Source: Saprospiraceae bacterium
GTDB lineage: Bacteria; Bacteroidota; Bacteroidia; Chitinophagales; Saprospiraceae
Direction: 5' to 3'
Length of the DNA: 33,916 nucleotides
Assembly: GCA_020629255.1 (NCBI GenBank)
Contig: JAHDDR010000026.1
Location: forward strand, 1 to 33,916
Shown here: piece after piece, positions 27,720 through 33,916 of the stretch
How the letters are laid out: each line of letters opens with the position of its first letter
Position numbering within the stretch: position 1 is the stretch's first letter
Made by a program: the position numbers and the translations under genes
Notes under the pieces: model-generated
The model's database searches: none
Told to the model about the DNA's origin: nothing
Seen by the model: only the letters and a program-made list of their open reading frames with translations

Positions 27720-28118
27720 CTAACTTTCTCTAAGTATCCAAGATGTGCCTTCAAAAATATAGTATGTGTTTTCTACTTTAGCTAGTGTGCCTTGCTTTAT
27801 ATTCGTATCGTTTTCCATTTCAATTTTAGATGAATATAGACGGATAATCAGGGGTACTTCCCATCTAGTACCATTAAAATACACGACTTTTCCTTTGTCT
27901 TTGTCGAACAGTTTCAGTCCTTCCGCTGGTATGCTGATACCCGCAATTTGAACCGTTTTTAGTCCCGGCAAATGGAATCCTCTTTCTTCAGAATAAGGAA
28001 TCTCCAATTCCCGATGCAAACGTGTATCCAACTCGTACTCCATGAGTGTAGATAACTGAGCATGAACCATGCTACTAGCCATCAACATCAATACCCCTAT
28101 GATTATCCAATCTTTCAT
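27720..28118 (-). CDS. Small secreted protein of unknown function
   Basis: 132 residues from ATG 28118; the frame is open to a TTG at 28130, which is less likely. Signal peptide about 1-20 (MKDWIIIGVLMLMASSMVHA, then Q). The mature part is mainly beta: a GFHLPGLKTVQIAGISIPAEGL stretch, KVVYFNGTRWEVPLIIR, and NTYYIFEGTSWILRES at the end. Two short similar segments (YFNGTRWEV and IFEGTSWIL) suggest a twofold repeat, a pattern seen near the N terminus of some tail-fibre or secreted Bacteroidota proteins. No family recognised. Monocistronic by its terminator; a 14-bp inverted repeat lies in its upstream region. Confidence 0.65.
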   Translation of the reverse strand: MKDWIIIGVLMLMASSMVHAQLSTLMEYELDTRLHRELEIPYSEERGFHLPGLKTVQIAGISIPAEGLKLFDKDKGKVVYFNGTRWEVPLIIRLYSSKIEMENDTNIKQGTLAKVENTYYIFEGTSWILRES

Positions 28119-28452
28119 CACTAACGCCAAAATTTTTTCATTTTACATAGAGGTATAATTCAAATGCCAGACCAATTTTGAGGGAAACCGTTATGGATTA
28201 TTTAATATTTGTGACACGATATTTTTTCGTAGAATGAAAAACAATATTGATCTTTGAATCAAAGAAAACACCTAAAATGGCATTTTATAACAGAAGAGAA
28301 AGCATATTTCGCAAACATGGACTCTATTGCTAAAAAATTTTGTTTTTCATTCTTTGGGTGACTGAAACAGCGTTAAAATGTTGTTACTTTGATGAAGAAT
28401 TTTAGTAAATTATTAATATTTTTTATCATGCATTTGGCACATATTAAAAAAC
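28119..28452. other. 334-bp intergenic region with inverted repeats
   Basis: No gene seen. It contains a perfect 14-bp inverted repeat (AGAATGAAAAACAA 28231-28244 and TTGTTTTTCATTCT 28340-28353) flanking 95 bp, and inside it the palindrome TCTTTGA-A-TCAAAGA (28251-28265). It must hold the promoter of the minus-strand gene ending at 27720, but no exact consensus was found. Confidence 0.6.
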
Positions 28453-29625
28453 TTAGCTCGGATAATCTTTTATTTCGACTATGGCTTCTTTATGGATACC
28501 CGCATATAGATGAGGAAAGGAATCCCCATTTGATGCTTTTTCTATAATAATTTCCTGTTTCAATTTTTGGGTTTCTATTTTGAGTACGATGAGATCTTCG
28601 ACATTCTGGCAATAATTCAAATAAACGTGATCAAATTGCCGGGGAAAACACATGTGGATAAATTTCTCTTCTTTGAAGGTAGGCGGAAAATATTCTTCCT
28701 TATCCTTAAATTTGGAAAAATAATTCCGGCTAGTAAAATGATAGACATAGGATAGGTCATCATTTTTTTTTCGTTTCCATCGCTTGTGGGTCCATAACCA
28801 GAATTCCGGTTTATCTATTATTTGTTGTTCTAATATTTTGGTGTGCTGGATGGTTATTTCTCCATATTTTGTTGAAGGAGATTTTTCAGTAATCATTTCG
28901 AACTCGAATTCGTAATAGCCTCTTTTTATTTTATGGATTTTCATCATCACAGCGGGAGCATCGTAATCTTTGGCATATTTTTCCATGCCAAAATTCACCG
29001 CCGTATCTTGGTTCAGAAATGTTGTCCAAAATAATTTATTGCTTCTGGGAGAAGGGTTTTGATCCGTTCCAAAAACAATGATGGAAGGGGTATTTTTATT
29101 ATCCTCTACTCTTTTCCTAATTTCTTTTTTGGCAATTAAATTGGCTCCATATTTTTCTCTTGATGCCCTCATTTTCCCATCAAAAAATTTATTGGACAAA
29201 GGCGAATAGATACATAGTATTTTATGTGGAACTTGGGCAGCGAAAGAAACGCCAGTCAATTCCCAATTATTGTAATGACCACAACCCAAAACCAAGCTTT
29301 TCCCTTCTTCGAATAATCGTTCTAATAATTCTGGATTCCTGCATTTGCATCGTTTTACCGCTTCTTCTTCCGGCATACTAAAAAGACGAATACTTTCTAT
29401 GGCTAAATCACAAAAATGCTGGTAAAATTTTTTTGAAATGTTTTGTAATTCTCCTTCGTTTTTTTCCGGAAACGAATTTCTAAGATTCTTTAGTACCACT
29501 TTTTTTCTATACCCTACAACATAGAATAAGATATAATAAACAACATTCGAAAGGGTATATAATACAGATAATGGGAAAAGCGATAGAGGCTTCAATAAAA
29601 AATAATATAGTATCCTGGATAGCAT
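28453..29625 (-). CDS. LpxL/HtrB-type lysophospholipid acyltransferase fused to DUF952
   Basis: 390 residues from ATG 29625. A frame start at 29706 would run through the terminator hairpin 29640-29676, and MLSRILYYFLLKPLSLFPLS is the normal N terminus of the family, so 29625 is chosen. Residues 1-287 are an LPLAT domain: N-terminal membrane helix, RKKVVLKNLRNSFPEK, the catalytic HYNNWE (H117, E122), FGTDQNPSP and the end WLWTHKRWKRK. This family transfers the secondary acyl chains of lipid A or of other lipids at the inner membrane. Residues about 292-390 match DUF952: YVYHFTSRNYF, EEKFIHMCFPRQF, DLIVLKIETQKL, FPHLYAGIHKEAIVEI. DUF952 is normally a stand-alone protein of about 110 residues. 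The frame is open with no sign of an error at the junction. Function of the fusion unknown. Confidence 0.88.
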   Translation of the reverse strand: MLSRILYYFLLKPLSLFPLSVLYTLSNVVYYILFYVVGYRKKVVLKNLRNSFPEKNEGELQNISKKFYQHFCDLAIESIRLFSMPEEEAVKRCKCRNPELLERLFEEGKSLVLGCGHYNNWELTGVSFAAQVPHKILCIYSPLSNKFFDGKMRASREKYGANLIAKKEIRKRVEDNKNTPSIIVFGTDQNPSPRSNKLFWTTFLNQDTAVNFGMEKYAKDYDAPAVMMKIHKIKRGYYEFEFEMITEKSPSTKYGEITIQHTKILEQQIIDKPEFWLWTHKRWKRKKNDDLSYVYHFTSRNYFSKFKDKEEYFPPTFKEEKFIHMCFPRQFDHVYLNYCQNVEDLIVLKIETQKLKQEIIIEKASNGDSFPHLYAGIHKEAIVEIKDYPS

Positions 29626-29639
29626 GGAATCGAAGATAA

Positions 29640-29676
29640 AACAAATCCCATTCCTTATATAGGAATGGGATTTGTT
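29640..29676 (-). terminator. Intrinsic terminator after the trypsin-M15 fusion gene
   Basis: A perfect 16-bp stem, AACAAATCCCATTCCT (29640-29655) with AGGAATGGGATTTGTT (29661-29676), loop TATAT. Both sides carry T-rich tails, so it could work both ways. It lies 15-50 bp before the acyltransferase ATG and supports the shorter start. Confidence 0.92.
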
Positions 29677-29698
29677 TTTGAATTGTATTCCTAAAGGA

Positions 29699-31231
29699 TC
29701 AAACATTCAAATTAATGAAATCGATATTTTCGCCCCTATTGTCCAGATGAACATGATCACTATAAATACCAATTCCTCCGCGGAATAAGCCTTCACTACG
29801 AATTTGTGAAAGAACCATCCCCCAATCTGTCGGAGCTAAACCATCCCTAACCCAAAAATCAATGGCTTTGAATTGGGTATGCTGGCTTTCGTTGGCTCCT
29901 CCAATGGCACCATTATAAGCATTGGTTCGATAGGCTCCTACAATTATTATAGGTGCATCCAAGCGACTCCTCAATTGATCCAAAACTCGAATCGGTGTAA
30001 TGATATTATTCCAAAGGGATTTGGGAGGGAATGCATTCAGACTGAAGGCATTACTGTCCGGATTGGAATTTTGTGAACCCCGCACCCACAATTCTTGTGC
30101 TTTAAAATGTTTTAGTCCCAAACCTTTGATGAATTGTTGGAAATCAGCAAAACTACCTTCTTCGAATTCTGGTTCAGTAGGTATGGTAGACTCATTTGTA
30201 GGAGTAACTATTGTACCGCCAATACTGCTATTCCAATGATTCAAATCTGTTTGGGTCGGCAGAGTAATATCTAATGTATCAAATACATTTTTGATGGGAA
30301 TGATCAAAGCGGTTCCATTTCTGCTATTCGCTGCAAATAATAAACCCACTACTCTATTCTCATCATCCACAACTACAGAACCGGAATCTCCAGTATCGGC
30401 AAACATACCATTTATGTTTTCATCGGTATTGATTCGATATGCACCGGCAACATTCATGGAACCAACTCCTGCATAATTGATTTTAATAGTACTTGACACT
30501 CCATCAATAAATCCATGAGTGAGGGATGTCGTTGCTCCTTTCTTACTAACAGAAAGATCATTGTCGAATTCTGTTAGTTCACGTATGCCACTAACTTCTC
30601 CTATTTTGGCAATTTGATTAGAAATGGGTCTTTTTCCGGGAATTAAACGGATACATCCTGCATCCATAAAAACATTTCCGCTATCTAACTTCGACCGTTC
30701 GACATTTCCAATTACATTTCCGGTTGTATCCGTGAGTCCAAACTCATCAATCCTATATTTCATTTCGGGTTGATGGACATTCGAATTGTTATAAATAACA
30801 CCTCCGACAGCGATCACGTGCCAATTGGTCAGCATCAATGGCTGGTTCGTCATTTTATCTTTGACTACCATACCAGCAGTTCCGGGATTAAATGATCGTT
30901 CATCACCACTAAAAATCTGCACCCTCATTCCTCCCATAATGGTATCATAATTGAAATAATCCGGACGAGTATTAGGATCAAAATTTCTAGAAGCAACCGT
31001 AAATTCTTCTTCGATAATATCTGTCTTCACTCCCCCTATTTCTTTTGGAAGCACATCTCCGGATTTCATGTTTTCTATTTTTTTCTTAACGAAAATCCGA
31101 ATACATAATTTATTTGTCTTTTCTCCATTTCTATATTTGTACCCCACATCTATACCCGTCACTCCTTCTCTGGATAAAATTTCTTTTTCTACCAATTTTT
31201 TTAATTCGATAATCCTTTGGACTTTTTTCAT
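29699..31231 (-). CDS. NAL1-like trypsin-fold protease fused to an M15-type peptidase domain
   Basis: 510 residues, no signal peptide. N-terminal lead-in LSREGVTGIDVGYKYRNGEKT and IRIFVKKK (19-50) is typical of NAL1-like proteins. A chymotrypsin-fold domain follows with triad candidates H138 (LTNWHVIA), D190 (MDAGCIRL) and S283 (GDSGSVV). After a linker (325-360) there is a motif FQQFIKGLGLKHFKAQELWVRG in pieces and an M15_3-like zinc peptidase: GAYRTNAYNGAIGGANESQHTQFKAIDF in pieces, with H451, D458 and H495 (HVHLDNRG) as Zn ligands. M15 enzymes cut D-Ala peptide bonds of peptidoglycan. A protein with both, but no export signal, could act after lysis, be exported by another route, or self-process. 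Start ATG 31231; terminator at 29640-29676. Confidence 0.85.
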   Translation of the reverse strand: MKKVQRIIELKKLVEKEILSREGVTGIDVGYKYRNGEKTNKLCIRIFVKKKIENMKSGDVLPKEIGGVKTDIIEEEFTVASRNFDPNTRPDYFNYDTIMGGMRVQIFSGDERSFNPGTAGMVVKDKMTNQPLMLTNWHVIAVGGVIYNNSNVHQPEMKYRIDEFGLTDTTGNVIGNVERSKLDSGNVFMDAGCIRLIPGKRPISNQIAKIGEVSGIRELTEFDNDLSVSKKGATTSLTHGFIDGVSSTIKINYAGVGSMNVAGAYRINTDENINGMFADTGDSGSVVVDDENRVVGLLFAANSRNGTALIIPIKNVFDTLDITLPTQTDLNHWNSSIGGTIVTPTNESTIPTEPEFEEGSFADFQQFIKGLGLKHFKAQELWVRGSQNSNPDSNAFSLNAFPPKSLWNNIITPIRVLDQLRSRLDAPIIIVGAYRTNAYNGAIGGANESQHTQFKAIDFWVRDGLAPTDWGMVLSQIRSEGLFRGGIGIYSDHVHLDNRGENIDFINLNV

Positions 31232-31511
31232 TGTTTCAGTTTTTTTGAATTTTTAGAAATATTTTAATTTGTAACCATCAAATGATACCAAATACTAATA
31301 ACATTATTTTTACAGGAAATCATAGGTATTAGCTTGGTATCCAAAATTAGCAAAGTTATATTTTTTTTCGATTTTGATTCATTTTTGATAAATAACGAAA
31401 AAGAAGTAGATTTATTCGACAATGAACTATCCTTTCCTGCCATTAATATTTCAATCACTATTTTTAGTTGATGAATGATTATTTTCACATTCAAATTTGA
31501 ACAAAATCAAC
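31232..31511. promoter_or_regulatory. Divergent intergenic region, promoters presumed
   Basis: 280 bp of AT-rich DNA between the divergent protease fusion and the ceramidase-like gene. A weak plus-strand candidate is TTG at 31468-31470 with CAAATTTG at 31492-31499 (spacing 21, first base of the -7 box off), which would leave a leader of only a few bases. No RNA gene recognised. Confidence 0.35.
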
Positions 31512-33590
31512 ATGAAGGTTACTACTATATTTTCCATCCTTTTTATATTATTTACATTTTCTTTGCCTGCACAAGAAATAACAAAATTTCAAATTAAACA
31601 TTTAAAGCCATTGCCTAAAATCAAAGGAGAATTAATGGCCGGTTTTGCTTCTACCGATATTACTCCTCCTCCGGGAATGGCTTCGGGCGCTCGTTCCGTT
31701 ACAGGTAAAAAAAATATGAAGGGTTTTAGAACCCGACTCAAATGTAGAGTATTTTGTTTGAGGGATAAACATGGAGAAAATATTGCTATTGTTCAATTGG
31801 ATTTAGCCTTTGGTTCTTTGGTTATGCACCATCAAATCGCAGAACGAATTGCAAAAAAAACGGATATTCCTGTCTCCAATATTATCTTAACAGCGACCCA
31901 TACTCATTCCGGTCCAACGGGTTATCATAGTAGTAATTTTTATAACACTAACGCTGGAGCGGTTTCAGGTTTTGAACCCACTATGTACGAATTTTTAACA
32001 TCACAAATCACCAAAGGGATTTTAATAGCTTATGATAATATGCTGCCCGCTAAAATTGCCACGGGTTCCATCGAAGTAAAAGGGTATACTCGAAATCGAG
32101 CCATCAAACCTTATGTCCAAAATAAAGAAAATAAACATTTGGACTTCACAGATCCCAAATTAGTATTTGAAGCCATCAATCCACATTTATATATGTTGAG
32201 GATTGACGTTGAAAAAAATGGAAAATATTCGCCGATAGGTGCTTTTACAACATTCTCTATTCACGGAACAGGGGTCGGGGATCGGGTAGATGTTTTTAAT
32301 GCGGATATTTTCGGTTTTGCACAAAGGGATTTGGAATGGAAAATCCAAGAAAAATATAATACGACTTGGAAACCCATACATGCCTTTTGTAACGGAACAG
32401 AAGGTGATATCGCTCCTAATTTACCTTTTTATAAAAAAAATGGTAAAGAAAAGAAACGGGTTCCCTTGGATTGGTTGGCTGCTAGAAAGATTGGACAAGG
32501 AATAGGAGAAAAGGCTTGGGAATTATTCCAACAAATGGATAGTGAATTGAGAAATGGAATAACTATTAAAGTTGCAGCTAGAGAGATCGATATAAGAATA
32601 AATAACTCTATTGATAGTATTTCAATTAGCCAACACCCTTGTGTTGGGGCATGTACCATGCCTGGGGCATACGAAAACCGATCGGCTCTTTCTTATTTCA
32701 TCAAGGATGGTTCCCGTTTAACCCGTAGAAAAAAAGAAAGTAAAAAAGAAGCATTAGAGGGACAAGGAGTAAAAAAGATGTTTTTTGGAAGAGCCTTCAG
32801 AAAATTATTTCCTATTAGCTCCTATCCTTCAAAAGTAATGTTTCAATTGGTGCAAATTGATGATTTATTGTTAGTCCCTCTTCCCTGGGAGGTGACAATT
32901 ACTGCTGGAAAAAGAATGGAAGAAAAAATTAATTCCGCTTATGAGGTAAACAACATTCTCCCTCCTAAATTCATAGCCATTTCTTCTTTAGCTAATGATT
33001 ATATGAGTTATGCTACTACACCAGAAGAATATTCCATTCAAAATTACGAAGGCTCACAAACCATCTATGGAAAAAATACCGTGCCTTATATTGCTTCTCA
33101 ATTATATCATCTCACAAATGATTGGCTACAAAAAGGAAACATTTCCGAATTTCCCGATGTATGGGATGTAAAATTAAAAACAAAACATCGTTTCCCTACG
33201 AAAAAAACTGCTTTAGAGGTTAGAAATACTGTTTCTTCCCCTCAGTATTTTCCTAGAAAAAAAACATCTTTACTCACCAAAGAAGATTTTTGGAAATTTT
33301 CTTGGATAGATATTCTACCCTCAGATATACAAATACACTTGCCTATTGTCAGATTAGAGAAAAGTATAGATAAAGTAAGTTGGGTACCATTCAAAACTGA
33401 AATACAACCTATTAATGATGAGGGATATGACATTGAGGTTAGATTAGAGAAAAAGAATAAGAATCATGGGATATATTCTACAAAATGGTACAATCCGAAA
33501 TTAGAAGAAAATTCTTATTATCGCTTTGTGATTCTCCCCAGAAATAAGCAGCAACAAATCTTATATTCAGATATTTTTAAATCTTTATAA
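31512..33590 (+). CDS. Neutral/alkaline ceramidase-like secreted protein
   Basis: 692 residues from ATG 31512; a TTG 15 bases upstream is in frame but less likely. Signal peptide about 1-21 (ending SLPAQE). The ceramidase N-terminal domain begins MAGFASTDITPPPGM; zinc ligands are expected at H132 of ATHTHSGP, H251 of FSIHGTGVGDR, E460 of PWEVTITAG and the Tyr in TTPEEY. Where characterised neutral ceramidases have the nucleophile Ser in GD-x-SPN, this protein has EGDIAPN (Ala301). The C-terminal Ig-like part (about 555-692) is present. Family members cleave the N-acyl bond of ceramide. The Ala makes that activity doubtful or differently catalysed. Divergent from the protease fusion; no T9SS sorting tail recognised. 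Confidence 0.85.
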   Translation: MKVTTIFSILFILFTFSLPAQEITKFQIKHLKPLPKIKGELMAGFASTDITPPPGMASGARSVTGKKNMKGFRTRLKCRVFCLRDKHGENIAIVQLDLAFGSLVMHHQIAERIAKKTDIPVSNIILTATHTHSGPTGYHSSNFYNTNAGAVSGFEPTMYEFLTSQITKGILIAYDNMLPAKIATGSIEVKGYTRNRAIKPYVQNKENKHLDFTDPKLVFEAINPHLYMLRIDVEKNGKYSPIGAFTTFSIHGTGVGDRVDVFNADIFGFAQRDLEWKIQEKYNTTWKPIHAFCNGTEGDIAPNLPFYKKNGKEKKRVPLDWLAARKIGQGIGEKAWELFQQMDSELRNGITIKVAAREIDIRINNSIDSISISQHPCVGACTMPGAYENRSALSYFIKDGSRLTRRKKESKKEALEGQGVKKMFFGRAFRKLFPISSYPSKVMFQLVQIDDLLLVPLPWEVTITAGKRMEEKINSAYEVNNILPPKFIAISSLANDYMSYATTPEEYSIQNYEGSQTIYGKNTVPYIASQLYHLTNDWLQKGNISEFPDVWDVKLKTKHRFPTKKTALEVRNTVSSPQYFPRKKTSLLTKEDFWKFSWIDILPSDIQIHLPIVRLEKSIDKVSWVPFKTEIQPINDEGYDIEVRLEKKNKNHGIYSTKWYNPKLEENSYYRFVILPRNKQQQILYSDIFKSL

Positions 33591-33675
33591 AATCATCATT
33601 TAAAATTAAAATCAATAATTTAGAACTAACACTCTTTTTCTCTTTTTTTCTTTGGAATTTAAATGACAAAGAAAA

Positions 33676-33706
33676 GGGTTACCCTAATAAATAATTAGAA
33701 TAACCC
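33676..33706 (-). terminator. Terminator after the AT-hook protein gene
   Basis: GGGTTA (33676-33681) with TAACCC (33701-33706) and, after a two-base mismatch, CTAAT with ATTAG. On the minus strand it runs into CCCTTTTCTTTG. Confidence 0.65.
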
Positions 33707-33728
33707 ATAATTATGTAGCTTTTTATTT

Positions 33729-33916
33729 TTATGCTTTTTTAGCCGGTCTACCACGCCTCTTCGGTGCAGCAGGCTTAGTCGACGAAGCCTTTACCACCTT
33801 TGCCGGTCTACCACGCCTCTTCGGTGCAGCAGGCTTAGTCGACGAAGCCTTTACCACCTTTGCCGGTCTACCACGCCTCTTCGGTGCAGCAGGCTTAGTC
33901 GACGAAGCCTTTACCA
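33729..33916 (-). CDS. C-terminal part of an AT-hook repeat DNA-binding protein, 5' end outside window
   Basis: The stop TAA is at 33729-33731; the frame is open through the right edge (61 full codons). It is composed of exact 20-residue repeats, unit VVKASSTKPAAPKRRGRPAK, ending KKA. Each unit holds the AT-hook core RGRP within basic residues (KRRGRPAK), which binds the minor groove of AT-rich DNA. Such Lys/Ala/Pro-rich tails occur on histone H1-like and HU-like nucleoid proteins and on Rho of some Bacteroidota; the N-terminal domain that would decide is not in the window. Base composition is noticeably more GC-rich than the surroundings because of the repeat. Confidence 0.8.
   Translation of the reverse strand, partial: VKASSTKPAAPKRRGRPAKVVKASSTKPAAPKRRGRPAKVVKASSTKPAAPKRRGRPAKKA
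33742..33916 (-). repeat. Perfect 60-bp tandem repeat (about 2.9 copies visible)
   Basis: Units begin with GCCGGTCTACCACGCCTC (plus strand) at 33742, 33802 and 33862, identical in every visible base apart from the first unit's junction with the unique end. Each is 20 codons, so copy number can change without a frameshift. The array continues beyond the window. Confidence 0.95.

Noticed and set aside
29626-29706. Upstream extension of the acyltransferase-DUF952 gene
   Set aside because: These 27 codons cover the perfect terminator hairpin and overlap the preceding stop; the normal family N terminus begins at 29625.
31264-31494. Minus-strand open frame of 76 codons between the divergent genes
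   Set aside because: Low-complexity, no recognisable domain, and it would occupy the promoter region of two divergent genes.

Overview
The window looks like chromosomal DNA of a low-GC Bacteroidota, probably close to the Saprospiria or another gliding, type IX secreting lineage. The evidence is a SusC/SusD pair, C-terminal type A sorting domains (YPNP...), choice-of-anchor B proteins, an M43 cytophagalysin-type protease, the gene order miaB - sigma54 activator - lptE - TPR-like protein - secG - groES - groEL, and a textbook Bacteroidota promoter (TTG-N19-TAnnTTTG) before groES. No rRNA, tRNA, CRISPR array, transposase or phage gene was seen.

Layout. (1) 1-2080, minus strand: 5' part of a secreted multidomain M43 metalloprotease running off the left edge. 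(2) 2561-10281, plus strand: a small DUF1232-like protein, then the housekeeping block miaB, sigma54 activator, lptE, lysine/glutamate-rich TPR-like protein, secG, strong terminator, groES, groEL, terminator. (3) 10416-13028: a small secreted unknown, a 95-bp near-palindromic element, then a secreted pair, DUF2059 protein and M1-like gluzincin. (4) 13182-18825: two tandem choice-of-anchor B paralogues with T9SS tails. The first has gained cysteine-rich 25-residue repeats and a beta-helix domain that also occur in the metalloprotease at the left edge. (5) 18844-26663, minus strand: a probable five-gene transport operon (DUF2064 transferase, SusC, SusD, sodium:solute symporter, non-canonical metallophosphoesterase), with an alpha/beta hydrolase just upstream. 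(6) 27720-31231, minus strand: a small secreted unknown, an LpxL-type acyltransferase fused to DUF952, and a NAL1-like trypsin fold fused to an M15-type peptidase without a signal peptide. (7) 31512-33590, plus strand: a neutral-ceramidase-like secreted protein with Ala where the nucleophilic Ser is expected. (8) 33729-33916, minus strand: C-terminal end of an AT-hook protein made of perfect 60-bp tandem repeats, running off the right edge.

How the genes work together. Region 2 combines tRNA modification, LPS export, Sec secretion and protein folding, an order common in Bacteroidota. Region 5 reads as one uptake route: TonB-driven outer-membrane import by SusC/D, inner-membrane import by the symporter, and processing by a phosphoesterase-like protein and a nucleotidyl/glycosyltransferase-like protein. 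Its substrate cannot be read from the sequence. It is my best candidate for a poorly described system, followed by the two unusual fusion proteins in region 6.
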